NCBI GenBank assembly: GCA_030141605.1
Contig: JAQGDQ010000501.1
Coordinates: forward strand, 128,384 to 158,383
Direction: 5' to 3'
Source of the DNA: Tubiluchus corallicola
Lineage: Eukaryota; Priapulida; Priapulimorpha; Priapulimorphida; Tubiluchidae
DNA: 30,000 nt
Below, piece by piece: positions 10,112-19,835 of the stretch. Position 1 is the stretch's first letter. Each line of letters starts with the position of its first letter. A program made the position numbers and the translations under genes. The notes beneath the pieces were generated by a model. That model worked only from the letters and a program-made list of their open reading frames with translations, was not told the origin of the DNA and ran no database searches.

Positions 10112-12001
10112 TCAGCAGTCTACTGTATCTAGATAGTCCGATGCTGCAATAAACCCAAGAGAATGAGAATGGTGGGCAGGTCTTTCCTCAAAACAGCCTA
10201 TTTTTCGAGTACTCTTTGGCCTATATGCTTTCGAAATTGTAGGTCGTTGGTATCGTCTATTCCTTCTTGGCCCCGGGTAGTTCTTTTGTCTTCCTAGCCG
10301 TCCGTAACTGAGATAGCCCGGTTCTTTACCTTTCTGTACGTAATTTTTATTTGGGAAATTTCCTTGTCCAGCATAGCTTTGATGCCCACTATCTCTGGAA
10401 GGCTGAGAACCGAAGCCATCATATCTGGGACTGTAACCATTAAGATTACTGCGGTGGTCACTGGACCTTGGACCATAACCGTAAGATTTGGAACGATGGC
10501 CATCAGCTCTGTAACCATAGCGATTAGAATCTGACCTATGGCTATTAGCTCTGTCACCATAACCGGCAGCCCTGTTGCCGTAACCGTCAGCTCTGCCACT
10601 GTAGCCATCAGTTTTGGCAGCGAAGCCATCGGGTCTGCGATTATACGGATTTGGTTTTTGTCTGTAGCCATCAGTTCTGGCACTGTGACCATCAGTTCTG
10701 GCACCATAACCATCAACTCTGCCACCATAACCATCAACTCTGCCACCATAACCATCAGCTCTGCCACCATAGCCATCAGCATTGCCACGGTAGCCATTAG
10801 CCCTGGCACTGTACCCATCATCTTTGGTAAAATACACATCAGCCCTGGTACCGTAGCCATCAGCCCTGGCACCGTAGCCATCAGCTCTGCGATTATAAGG
10901 GTTTGATTCTGATCCGTAACCATCATATCTATCACTGTAGCCATCAGCTTTGGCACCATAGCCATCAGCTCTACGATTATTAGCTCTGCGTTTATTATAA
11001 TTATTATTTATATAAGGATTTGATTCTGACTCATAACCGTCATATCTGTCGCTATAGCTATTGGATCTGGGACCATAACTATTAGATCTGGAACTGTAAC
11101 CATCAGATCTGCTATCATAGCCAGAAGAACTGAATCCGTCACCCTTGGATCCTTCATTGAGGCCACCCAATTGTGAACCGTAACCATACCTATCATTTTT
11201 GCGACTGTAACCATTAGGCCTTAGACTGAAACCATCCGATCTCGAATAGCTAACAACCATGGGTCCATGGTCATTAGCTCTGCTGCCATATCCATCGGAT
11301 TTGCCACCATAACCCGGATGGAAATCGACATTATCTGACCCAGCATTATACTGTCCAGGTCTGGAATTATCATTGTATGCTGCTGAACTGTAATTGGGAT
11401 AGTAACCATCTTTTGACCTTGAACCATAACCATCGTTTGACCTTGAACCGTAACCAATGTCAGGTCTTGAACCGTAACCAGTGTCAGGTCTTGAACCGTA
11501 ACCAGTGTCAGGTCTTGAACCGTAACCAGTGTCAGGTCTTGAACCGTAACCAGTGTCAGGTCTTGAACCGTAACCAGTGTCAGGTCTTGAACCGTAACCA
11601 GTGTCAGGTCTTGAACCGTAACCAGTGTCAGGCCTTGAACCGTAACCAGTGTCAGGTCTTGAACCGTAACCAGTGTCAGGCCTTGAACCGTAACCAGTGT
11701 CAGGTCTTGAACCGTAACCAGTGTCAGGTCTTGAACCGTAACCAGTGTCAGGTCTTGAACCGTAACCAGTGTCAGATCTTGAACCGTAACCAATGTCAGA
11801 CTTTGAACCGTAACCCTGCCTATAAAAGTTATCCAGCTTTCGGCCACGTTCCCGTTGTCTGCGTCCAGGTTTATAGTCTGTATAATCATTGAATCGTCTT
11901 TCTTGGAGTACGTCCTCCAGGACATCGTAATAAGATGGCGCCGGACATTTTCTTTCTAAATCACGAACCGTGAGGCAACTGGATGGAAAGGTCTCGATTG
12001 C
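10112..12001 (-). CDS. Last exon of pentraxin/LamG-like gene: GYG octapeptide repeat region
   Basis: This exon encodes residues 228-856 of the model. The acceptor is TTTTTTTTCATCTTTTTAG at about 12002-12020, phase 0, so it joins the exon at 12981-12721 in frame. It opens AIETFPSSCL, which supplies the V.G...PS.C ending of a pentraxin-like domain, followed by about 60 mixed charged residues. Then come 15 nearly perfect SRPDTGYG octapeptides (24-bp units, 11447-11805), and a long zone of looser xRxDGYGx octapeptides down to about 10450. The last 100 residues are basic (GPRRNRRYQR and similar) and end in DTVDC before TGA. Gly, Tyr, Arg, Ser and Asp dominate. Low-complexity Gly/Tyr regions are known from secreted matrix, shell, silk and adhesive proteins; the exact role here is unknown. 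An ATTAAA at 9930-9925 is a weak poly(A) candidate. Confidence 0.88.
   Translation of the reverse strand, partial: AIETFPSSCLTVRDLERKCPAPSYYDVLEDVLQERRFNDYTDYKPGRRQRERGRKLDNFYRQGYGSKSDIGYGSRSDTGYGSRPDTGYGSRPDTGYGSRPDTGYGSRPDTGYGSRPDTGYGSRPDTGYGSRPDTGYGSRPDTGYGSRPDTGYGSRPDTGYGSRPDTGYGSRPDTGYGSRPDIGYGSRSNDGYGSRSKDGYYPNYSSAAYNDNSRPGQYNAGSDNVDFHPGYGGKSDGYGSRANDHGPMVVSYSRSDGFSLRPNGYSRKNDRYGYGSQLGGLNEGSKGDGFSSSGYDSRSDGYSSRSNSYGPRSNSYSDRYDGYESESNPYINNNYNKRRANNRRADGYGAKADGYSDRYDGYGSESNPYNRRADGYGARADGYGTRADVYFTKDDGYSARANGYRGNADGYGGRADGYGGRVDGYGGRVDGYGARTDGHSARTDGYRQKPNPYNRRPDGFAAKTDGYSGRADGYGNRAAGYGDRANSHRSDSNRYGYRADGHRSKSYGYGPRSSDHRSNLNGYSPRYDGFGSQPSRDSGHQSYAGQGNFPNKNYVQKGKEPGYLSYGRLGRQKNYPGPRRNRRYQRPTISKAYRPKSTRKIGCFEERPAHHSHSLGFIAASDYLDTVDC
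11447..11805. repeat. 24-bp coding minisatellite, 15 near-identical units
   Basis: The plus-strand unit GTGTCAGGTCTTGAACCGTA plus ACCA recurs every 24 bp, giving one octapeptide per unit on the minus strand. Variation between units is mostly silent or conservative (GGTCTT/GGCCTT, AGTGTC/AATGTC, AGGTCT/AGATCT), which suggests recent homogenisation with the protein kept. Because 24 is a multiple of three and the unit lacks stops in several frames, long spurious frames appear on both strands here. Confidence 0.95.
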
Positions 12002-12059
12002 CTAAAAAGATGAAAAAAATCTACATTTTTGTTCTTCCAATTCGAGTGAACGTATTTTA

Positions 12060-12480
12060 CTTTATTTTATTATTTTTTTATTTATTCTTATTATCACATT
12101 CAGTACAATATAATGACATTAAGCACACAGTGACATCAAAATTATGTATTAAATTGTTATGTTTCATACACTATCGTTATCATGAAAGAATAATTGTACT
12201 GCAGTGGGCTAGTGAAGCAAAGACTTGTGTAAACCCACTGTCATGTGAACCTGATAAAAAAAGAATGGATGAGTGAACAAAAAAAAGAACTGGGAGAAAG
12301 GTTAGATCACACAGGAAGGGTAGAAGGATGTGTAAGTGGAAATGGGAGGAAGAAAGATAATAGATTGTGCTATGTTGACATCAGCTCTAAAGATTTATCA
12401 ATGATGCTTTGTTTTGCATAATCTGCATAATTTTGTACATAGTCTTTAAAAATAAATAATAATAATAAAATACTAGCTAT
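12060..12480 (+). repeat. Dispersed repeat family R1, copy 2 (in last intron)
   Basis: The first 230 bp match 4790-5000 closely; this copy runs on for about 180 bp to a (AATA/AAT)n tail at 12450-12475, which looks like the simple-repeat 3' tail of a retroposed element. A short frame ends EPDKKRMDE just before the shared GATGAGTGAAC block. The stem present in copy 1 is damaged here (CAGTGGGCT against AACCCACTG). It sits between the last two exons of the pentraxin-like gene. Confidence 0.8.
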
Positions 12481-12720
12481 AGACATAATACACACTCTTA
12501 CTTTAAAGTGTCTAGAAGTCTTACCATACTAGGGGGCGCTGCAGCTGCTACACCGAAATTTATAAACAACGGAAGATTGTAAGGACATAGGCTTTACTGC
12601 TATCTCAGGGATACAATGATTGTGGTCATTAATGTTTTAGTTTAAAACACATATTCACATAAATCGGGGTCTAGTTGCCATAGAAACCAACTCAAATGTG
12701 TCTAACAGAAGAGAACCTAC

Positions 12721-12981
12721 CGATCCGCGGACATTTTGACGAGCGTCCGACCATTTCACAATGTCGCCATCGTTACTCAGACACGACGTACATCGCTGTA
12801 GTATCTGGTATGAATTCAGCTTGCCATCGTACCAGTTGAAGTCAGAAATGCAGCCATGAAAGGCCATACTGTCGTGATCCACGGAATCTCCCAAAGCTCC
12901 AAATATGTCGTATGGGCCGACGTGCCGAGTGTCAACTATATTTTTGTCGGGGAGGTTAGCGAAAAATGAGGCACCTCCATG
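12721..12981 (-). CDS. Exon 5 of pentraxin/LamG-like gene: C-terminal half of the domain
   Basis: The exon encodes residues 141-227. The acceptor reads CTGTTTTTTTAATATAG and the donor GTAGGT; both ends are phase 0. The peptide contains NIVDTRHVGPYDIFGALGDS, then MAFHGCISDFNWYDG, then SYQILQRCTSC and GDIVKWSDARQNVRGS. This follows the pentraxin/LamG order: glycine-rich strand with GxxxDS, then AFxGxISDxNxWD, then GxVxxWxDxxxxVxG. The usual calcium-site GQEQDS is replaced by GALGDS, so the acidic and glutamine ligands are mostly lost and calcium binding is doubtful. Four extra cysteines lie in this exon (HGC, RCTSC and neighbours), more than classical pentraxins have. No frameshift or stop is present. 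Confidence 0.87.
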
Positions 12982-13510
12982 CTATATTAAAAAAACAGCA
13001 TTTCAAAGAAAATGTACAATCGGCTATTGTATGGAGATGTTGAACAGCCATGAGAAAAAAATCTGTCATAAATCATATAGTCACAAGTCATTTGTTTCAC
13101 CTTACACATTTACAATAGTTACGTGTATAATATATAGTGAAAGGGCCTACAATGAACATAATACAAATAACCTCTTTATTGTTTCTGCACAGGAAAAGCC
13201 TCAAACACTGTTCACCTATACACGAAGGTAAATGTGTTGCGGGCAATGAAAAAGCAGGGCTTGTTAGATTGTCCCACACAGTGAAAGAAAAAAAGTAATG
13301 GAGATAATCTGAAAATTTAAAGTGAATCGTGATAAAAAACATTAGTGCTTAAAATGGAATGATGTAATGAATGAAACTCATATATGGAATGATATAAAAG
13401 ATAGAATGTATTTCCAGAGGGGGAATATTCCTGTAAGAAGCATTTGGTCATATAAGCTACAAATAAATTTTCGTAACTAGAATTTTAGATAAACCAAATT
13501 CTTTTTTAGT

Positions 13511-14067
13511 TTAAAGGAAGACAGGATGATTTTTCATATAACTACACCAATAATACTGCAAAAGTGTATTTAGAAAAACAGGACCCATACTTAAATTGCA
13601 GGTCAAAACAATCTACCCTTCAAAATATTGAACGCTAGTTAGACGGGCACTAGCGCCTGCATTTCCGGAACACATTAGGCAAAAGCAAGTGCTGTACCTA
13701 TCAGTTCAGATGTGTTAGTTACTGACGAACTGCACGTGTTCGACAGTTTTAAGCGTGAGCACAGCGGTAAATTTGAAATTTGAATTTTTATCTTAAAACT
13801 TGCCTAGTTTTAGCATAACACAGTGAATATCTTACAGTAGCACTGTACTTCAGTTTTCACTTTCGCAAACACGTTCGTGGAATATTTTTGCTATAAATTT
13901 ATGTTAGTTTATGAGGCCATCGACAGTTGGGCTCGCCCTCCGTTAACCAAGTTTTTAATCTATAATTTAATTAACAGAAACGCTTTTGCAGTATTAATTG
14001 TGTCAAAATATATACATTTTACCAGATTTGAAAATGAGGTAGTATATGAAAAATCATCCTTTGAAGC
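13511..14067. mobile_element. MITE-like family M1, copy 2
   Basis: The left end TTAAAGGAAGACAGGATGAT, followed by TTTTCATATAACTAC, is mirrored at the right end by GTAGTATATGAAAAATCATC and CCTTTGAA. The interior matches 25885-26455 almost throughout (CACTAGCGCCTGCATTT, GCGTGAGCACAGCG, ACAGTAGCACTGTACTTCA, CGCTTTTGCAGTATTAA). No transposase is encoded, so it is non-autonomous. It ends about 60 bp from the donor site of the exon at 14253-14127. Confidence 0.8.
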
Positions 14068-14126
14068 AAAAAGGATTTGAGTATAGAAAAAGAACTGTTC
14101 TAGAAAGAGAACTGGTACCAGTCTAC

Positions 14127-14253
14127 CTCCTCGCCACAGTCAATATGCATAGCAAAGTCATTTTTGGTTTCGTCCACAATCACGCAGATGTGGTGCCAAT
14201 ATCCGTCACAGAAGTCTCCAATAAAATAATCCGAATTTTTCTTGGTCTGCAAG
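14127..14253 (-). CDS. Exon 4 of pentraxin/LamG-like gene: HHIC strand
   Basis: The exon encodes the last base of codon 98 and residues 99-140. The acceptor is ACTTTGTAG and the donor GAG/GTAGAC. The peptide reads LQTKKNSDYFIGDF, then CDGYWHHICVIVDE, then TKNDFAMHIDCGEE. The DGxWHHICVxxD core with a following LYVDG-like strand (here AMHIDCG) is the centre of pentraxin and LamG domains, and C121 is the second half of the canonical disulfide. The PROSITE-style pentraxin signature HxCx[ST]Wx[ST] is not fully met because Trp is replaced by Val, so this is a divergent member. The one-base start phase matches exactly the two bases left by the previous exon. The 50-bp minisatellite begins only about 80 bp upstream of the acceptor. 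Confidence 0.87.
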
Positions 14254-14332
14254 CTACAAAGTGTTGCAATTAGTGAATAGATCCCAAACGGTGGAATGAT
14301 AAGACAATTTGCTAGAAAACAATGACATACAG

Positions 14333-16003
14333 TTCCGGGTTATCTTATATGCTAGCATAGGTTGCTGCCAGGAGCCAAGCAGGGCCGGATTATCCTATAG
14401 GCTAGCATAGGTTGCTGCCTAGAGCCAAGCAGGACTGGATTATCCTATAGGCTAGCATAGGTTGCTGCCTAGAGCCAAGCAGGACTGGACTATCCTATAG
14501 GCTAGCATAGGTTGCAGCCTAGAGCCAAGCAGGACTGGATTATCCTATAGGCTAGCATAGGTTGCTGCCTAGAGCCAAGCAGGACTGGATTATCCTATAG
14601 GCTAGCATAGGTTGCTGTCTAGGGCCAAGCAGGACTGAATTATCCTATAAGCTAGCATAGGTTGCTGCCTAGAGCCAAGCAGGACCGGACTATCCTATAG
14701 GCTAGCATAGGTTGCTGCCTTGAGCCAAGCAGGACTGAATTATCCTATAGGCTAGCATAGGTTGCTGCCTAGAGCCAAGCAGGACTGAATTATCCTATAG
14801 GCTAGTATAGGTTGCTGCCTAGAGCCAAGCAGGACTGGATTATCCTATAGGCTAGCATAGATTGCAGCCTAGAGCCAAGCAGGACTGGATTATCCTGTAG
14901 GCTAGCATAGGTTGTTGCCTGGAGCCAAGCATAATCTGATTATCCTATAGGCTAGCATAGGTTGTTGCCTGGAGCCAAGCATAATCTGATTATCCTATAG
15001 GCTAGCATAGGTTACTGCCTAGGGCCAAGCATAATCGGATTATCCTATAGGCTAGCATAGGTTGCAGCCTAGGGCCAAGCAGGGCTAGATTATCCTAGCT
15101 TAGGTTGCAGCCTGGTGCCAAGCAGGGCCGGATATCCTATAGGCTAGCATAGATTGCAGCCTAGGGCCAAGCAGGGCTAGATTATCCTAGCTTAGGTTGC
15201 AGCCTGGTGCCAAGCAGGACTGGATTATCCTATAGGCTAGCATAGATTGCAGCCTAGAGCCAAGCAGGACTGGATTATCCTAGCATAGGTTATAGCCTAG
15301 GGCCAAGCAGGACTGGATTATTCTATAGGCTAGCATAGGTTGCTGCCTAGAGCCAAGCAGGACTGGATTATCCTATAGGCTAGCATAGATTGCAGCCTAG
15401 GGCCAAGCAGGACTGGATTATTCTATAGGCTAGCATAGGTTGCAGCCTAGAGCCAAGCAGGACTGGATTATCCTACAGGCTAGCATAGGTTGCAGCCTAG
15501 AGCCAAGCAGGGCCGGATTATCCTATAGGCTAGCATAGGTTGCAGCCTAGGGCCAAGCAGGACTGGATTATTCTATAGGCTAGCATAGGTTGCAGCCTAG
15601 AGCCAAGCAGGACTGGATTATCCTATAGGCTAGCATAGGTTGCTGCCTAGGGCCAAGCAGGACTGGAGTATCCTATAGGCTAGCATAGGTTGCTGCCTGG
15701 AGCCAAGCAGGACTGGAGTATCCTATAAGTTAGCATAGGTTGCTGCCTAGGGCCATGCAGGACCGGATTATCCTATAGGCTAGCGTAGGTTATAGCCTGG
15801 AGCCAAGCAGGACTGGATTATCCTACAGGCTAGCATAGGTTGCAGCCTAGAGCCAAGCAGGGCCGGATTATCCTATAGGCTAGCATAGGTTATAGCCTAG
15901 AGCCAAGCAGGGCCGGATTATCCTATAGGCTAGCATAGGTTGCTGCCTAGAGCCAAGCAGGACTGGAGTATCCTATAAGTTAGCAGAGGTTGCAGCCTGA
16001 GGG
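14333..16003. repeat. 50-bp minisatellite, about 33 copies, intronic
   Basis: The unit is GATTATCCTATAGGCTAGCA, TAGGTTGCTGCCTAGAGCCA, AGCAGGACTG. Copies vary at a few sites (TGCAG/TGCTG, AGAGCC/AGGGCC, GGACTG/GGGCCG). Around 15080-15290 several units are shortened because CTATAGG is missing, and units of the shortened and full type alternate there, pointing to a higher-order block of about 90 bp. It fills most of the start of the intron between exons 3 and 4. Confidence 0.97.
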
Positions 16004-16920
16004 CCATCAAAGTTGGGTAACATTTGGAGAAAAATCTGTTTTTTTTTCAACAAACGTTGTGCTGAAATAAATGCTAATTTGGTTTGCAATAAATTGTACG
16101 TTAGTGATGTTTCTTAAAGAATATTTTTATTGACGTAAAAAAGGTAGCTAACCTTGAATTTATAATATGTTTGCTCACATCTACGTACATCACGAGTAAA
16201 AATATTCAAGAAGAGTTCGGGTGAAAAAGAGGGTGGCTCCTTCAGAGGGGCCCCATAACTTCTTTAGCCTACGGGCCCTAAAAGCAGGGCCACTAGAGCA
16301 AACATTATTATTAGAAATTTTTCGTTTTGCAGTAAAGATGATAAAATACAATTGTTTAAAAATTATTGTAGAAGTGTCTATGGTATATCATTGTGAAGAA
16401 ATTGCAATGCCTAAAATTAAAAGAGAACTGAAGGTTACCTAAAGCAAGTATCTAAGAAAGCTACTTTCATTGCCCTATGATGGCAGCACTAGTCCAAAGT
16501 GTGTCAACTTGCAAATTCTGCACTCTGACGTAATCATACAAAAGCTGTTTAATCCTTCAAAAGTCGATTAGATCGCTCCAGGAATATTTTAATACAATCA
16601 TACAACTGCATGGATTGCAATTACGCACCTACATTGTTTTTTTAACTCGCCCCTAGATGGCAGACAAAATTTATTCAGTCACCATAGCAATGCCAACTTT
16701 AGCAATGCCCATTCTGGCAGAGTGCTGTTAGAAGCTATAGCAGGACAATGAACATAGCAGTTGCATGTCACAATTTCCATGGCAACCCATTTACAAATGT
16801 CAACAGCACACAAAAGTTCATGTGAAGCATTTACATAAATAACATATTCCAGTTGGATATTTCATTGGTTATTTGAAGATGTTGGCTGTTTCTCTTTAAG
16901 CAGGTAAATAATTTAACTAC
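16004..16920. other. Intronic spacer, no gene recognised
   Basis: The 73-codon frame at 16221-16442 (plus) has no recognised content; its start lies in a GC-richer patch (GAGGGGCCCC at about 16247) that may be a repeat fragment. Nothing else could be assigned. Confidence 0.35.
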
Positions 16921-16930
16921 TTGAGTTCCA

Positions 16931-16970
16931 CTCATCATCATCATCATCATCATATCATCATCATACGCCC
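16931..16970. repeat. (CAT)n microsatellite
   Basis: A short run of ATC/CAT triplets. Just downstream, CCTGCCTTCAGACAGG (17020-17035) could form a small hairpin. Confidence 0.85.
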
Positions 16971-17099
16971 GTCACGTCTATTGTAGACATCGGGCAAGCA
17001 GAATTCTAAAATAAAAGAAACCTGCCTTCAGACAGGTAAACGCAGCAGTAATCCAGCAAAAAAACTAGACACGGCTACGCCACTGGCTTGTCAGCACCA

Positions 17100-17435
17100 C
17101 TTCCGTTTCCGGTAATCCATAAAAAACGCTTCATTTACAGGACAAAATGCTTAATAAATTTTTATAAAATGCACGAAACCCAAAAATGCTATGATTACAA
17201 AGCTTAAGAACGTTCTTAATAGATCCATTGTCTGTTTTTACCTGCAAATATTCAACCCTAATAAAATTAACCAATATATTATGTAAAAAGTGAAATTTCT
17301 CATTGGCCAGCAAGCTAATCAGGCACAACAATTCAATCAAAAACAATATTTGTTCCAGAGTTTGCAAGAATAAAATGTAATATTTTTATTACAGGCAATT
17401 GGAAAACATTTATATTAAAACACCACAACTTTATT
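17100..17435. other. Intronic spacer, no gene recognised
   Basis: A 78-codon minus-strand frame (17367-17131) shows no domain and has no splice context that fits the pentraxin-like gene. It is left unassigned. Confidence 0.35.
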
Positions 17436-17439
17436 ATAA

Positions 17440-17757
17440 CTTTTAGTTTACATAGTTAAAAAATCATGTCAAACGTTTCGACAGAGCTACTGCTGTCATC
17501 ATCAGTGGTTAATATTTACAAACGTACAACCTGTTTATATAGGCAGACCCAACAGTATAGAATATTATGCACTAACTAGTTATGCACTAAAAAGTTAAGT
17601 AGGTAATGAGATAGCTGACCAGTTGAAAAGAAATTCATGCTTACATGCCTGTATAAACAGGTTGTACGTTTGTAAAAATTTACTACTGATGCTGACAGCA
17701 GTAGCTCTGTCGAAATGTCTGATATAAATTTTTAACTATGTAAATGAAAAGTTTTAA
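17440..17757. mobile_element. Inverted repeat with two hammerhead-ribozyme-like cores (possible Penelope-like remnant)
   Basis: Arms of about 105 bp (17440-17542 and 17647-17757) are inverted copies around a 100-bp centre. On the minus strand the left arm reads CTGATGA, then TGACAGCAGTAGCTCTGTC, then GAAAC: the two conserved hammerhead core strings separated by a stem GACAG/CTGTC. The right arm, on the plus strand, has the same arrangement with CTGATGC and GAAAT, so it looks inactivated. Penelope-like elements are known to carry minimal hammerhead motifs in their terminal repeats, and those repeats can be inverted. I could not confirm stems I and III, and no reverse transcriptase is present, so both the ribozyme and the Penelope link are tentative. 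Confidence 0.5.
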
Positions 17758-17817
17758 CAAAATGCAATATCTCTGCATCTTTAACATAAAAACGTTGAAC
17801 CCCCTTTATAGTCTCAC

Positions 17818-17890
17818 AGTGATTATTCATTTATTTCAGGAGCTTTTACCCTTACGGGCCTCATCAGCTGAATAGACTGTGCTGCTACCT
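17818..17890 (-). ncRNA. Weak hammerhead-like motif
   Basis: The minus strand gives CAGCTGATGAGGCCCGTAAG then GGTAAAAGCTCCTGAAATAA. CTGATGA is followed by a possible GCCC-GTAA-GGGT stem-loop, but the expected GAAA directly after it is replaced by AAAA, with a GAAA only 10 bases later. It may be another retroelement tail. Treat as a candidate only. Confidence 0.25.
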
Positions 17891-18244
17891 GAGAATCAGT
17901 TAAGGACGAAGGTGTCAGAAATAAATAAATTAACATCATCGTGCGAATTTAAAGGCATTTCATGTTTTTATGTCAAAGATGGCAAATCTCAGAGGACCAG
18001 AGTCAACGTACAAACAGCACATGTGGAAGTTGGAATTGTACATTATAATTAGGTGCTGCCATCTATGGGCTAATCCTGTTACATTCTACCAGCTGACTTA
18101 CCCCCAGTATAATTGTATGGTCCAGTGAATGCATATTCAAAGGTCCTCTCCCTATTTTAAAGTAATGGTTGTTGTGAAGCCTGTGCAAGTCTGTATAGGT
18201 CACCTATGCCTATATATACTGACTGGTTTTGCTTTCTAGTCTCT

Positions 18245-18455
18245 CTCACTCTCACTCTCAGTGTTCAGGGCAGGACACTCTCTCACTCTCTCACTCTCAG
18301 TGTTCAGTGCAGGACACTCTCACTCTCTCACTCTCAGTGTTCAGGGCAGGACACTCTCACTCTCTCACTCTCAGTGTTCAGTGCAGGACACTCTCACTCT
18401 CAGTGTTCAGGGCAGGACACTCTCACTCTCTCACTCTCAGTGTTCAGTGCAGCAG
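18245..18455. repeat. 37-bp CT-rich minisatellite, about 6 copies
   Basis: Units consist of a (CTCTCA)-type run followed by GTGTTCAGGGCAGGACA. Spacing between CAGTGTTCAG blocks is 28-40 bp because the CT run varies, and GGGCAGG alternates with GTGCAGG. Overlapping open frames on the plus strand are produced by the repeat and show no protein resemblance. Confidence 0.93.
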
Positions 18456-18459
18456 TCAT

Positions 18460-19288
18460 GCTACTCATGTGTCTGTAGTTTTAATAAACACTTTTCTGTT
18501 GTGTGCAGTGCAAATATGTATTATAGATTTTTTATTCTTGTTCATACTTCTGTGCCTAAACTCAATCATAACAAAGTGAGTGATCAACAACTTCAATTAT
18601 GACTTTCACAGCACAAGCCATGAAATGCCAGGGGCAAAGAAACACATTAGCATATTAATAACACCGGGTAATTACAGCGCAGTAAAGTGACACCTGCTCC
18701 TTTAATTACCCTAACTTGCACGAACTTAGTTGCTAATAGCTTCCGGTTGTAGACAAGTAAACGTCGATAAACAGCCAATATAAGCAACACTGAATCAGGA
18801 TAAGGAGTAGATGGACGGCTTAAGTATAGATTACAGTCTTGCCGCAGAAATAATAAGGTTGAAGACAGTGCTTGATACTGGCTTAAAGTTGCTGAATTAT
18901 ATTAGAAACTGTATGAGACGAGGTGCATGATCTATTAGTTGCCGAAGTGCCTTGGTTACTGAAGTTAAATGGCAGCAAATCTGGTCGGTAAATGATGGGT
19001 GAACCGCTTAGGTTATCTCTCTGTGTAATTTCTATTGGAGGATTCACTCACAGAGATTGAAACACCTCTGGGGGTTCAGTGACTCACTTCAGAGGTATAG
19101 TCATGATAATGAGTTAGGTGCTGGTCCCGCTGCAATCATCGGCTTTAAGCAGAATTTAAGCTGAAAATACAAAACTTAAAAGAAACTTGATCCCAAATTA
19201 GTGAGTGTGATGAATCGTGGGCTACGTACCACTCTAAGAATGAGGGACTTAGTTTATCATGCCATAACGGTAACTGTCTGTGGGGTTA
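18460..19288. other. Intronic spacer, no gene recognised
   Basis: No coding frame or array was found. A weak mirror feature, CACTCACAGAG and CAGTGACTCACTTC near 19047-19090, is too short to interpret. Confidence 0.35.
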
Positions 19289-19289
19289 C

Positions 19290-19835
19290 AATATGGGACG
19301 CTTTCACCAAAAGGAGTCGATAAGAGGTTCCGTTTGGGACGCTTTCACCAAAATGAGTTGATTAGAGGTTCCGTTTGGGACGCTTTCACCAAAAGGAGTT
19401 GATTAGAGGTTCCGTTTGGGACGCTTTCACCAAAAGGAGTTGATTAGAGGTTCCATTTGGGACGCTTTCACCAAAAGGAGTTGATTAGAGGTTCCGTTTG
19501 GGACGCTTTCACCAAAAGGAGTTGATTAGAGGTTCCGTTTGGGACGCTTTCACCAAAAGGAGTTGATTAGAGGTTCCATTTGGGACGCTTTCACCAAAAG
19601 GAGTTGATTAGAGGTTCCGTTTGGGACGCTTTCACCAAAAGGAGTTGATTAGAGGTTCCATTTGGGACGCTTTCACCAAAAGGAGTTGATTAGAGGTTCC
19701 GTTTGGGACGCTTTCACCAAAAGGAGTTGATTAGAGGTTCCATTTGGGATGCTTTCACCAAAAGGAGTTGATTAGAGGTTCCGTTTGGGACGCTTTCACC
19801 AACAGGAGTTGATTAGAGGTTCCATTTGGGGCGAA
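19290..19835. repeat. 41-bp minisatellite, about 13 copies
   Basis: The unit is GGGACGCTTTCACCAAAAGG, AGTTGATTAGAGGTTCCGTT plus T. Copies are almost identical, alternating mainly at CCGTTT/CCATTT. A single related unit, TCCACCGAGAGGAG ... GTTAATTAGGAGTTC, is present in each arm of the foldback at 27.05-28.31 kb, so this array seems to be an amplified piece of that element family. Confidence 0.95.

Noticed and set aside
10294-10965. Minus-strand frame rich in MATVPELMV-like residues
   Set aside because: Another frame of the octapeptide-coding exon; Met-rich because GYG/DGY codons read ATGG in that frame.
11377-11892. Plus-strand frame with NRNQCQVL repeats and minus-strand frame with VQDLTLVT repeats
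   Set aside because: These are other-frame readings of the 24-bp coding repeat. The SRPDTGYG frame is preferred because it joins in phase to the pentraxin-like exons and continues through the older octapeptide zone.
12905-13231. 108-codon plus-strand frame
   Set aside because: It runs antisense over exon 5 and into intron; the sense exon has family motifs and splice sites.
17131-17367. 78-codon minus-strand frame inside the gene as a possible extra exon
   Set aside because: The flanking exons 3 and 4 already join in phase and supply the expected domain length, and this frame has no matching motif.
18206-18602. Three overlapping plus-strand frames with SLSHSQCS repeats
   Set aside because: All three come from the 37-bp CT-rich minisatellite.
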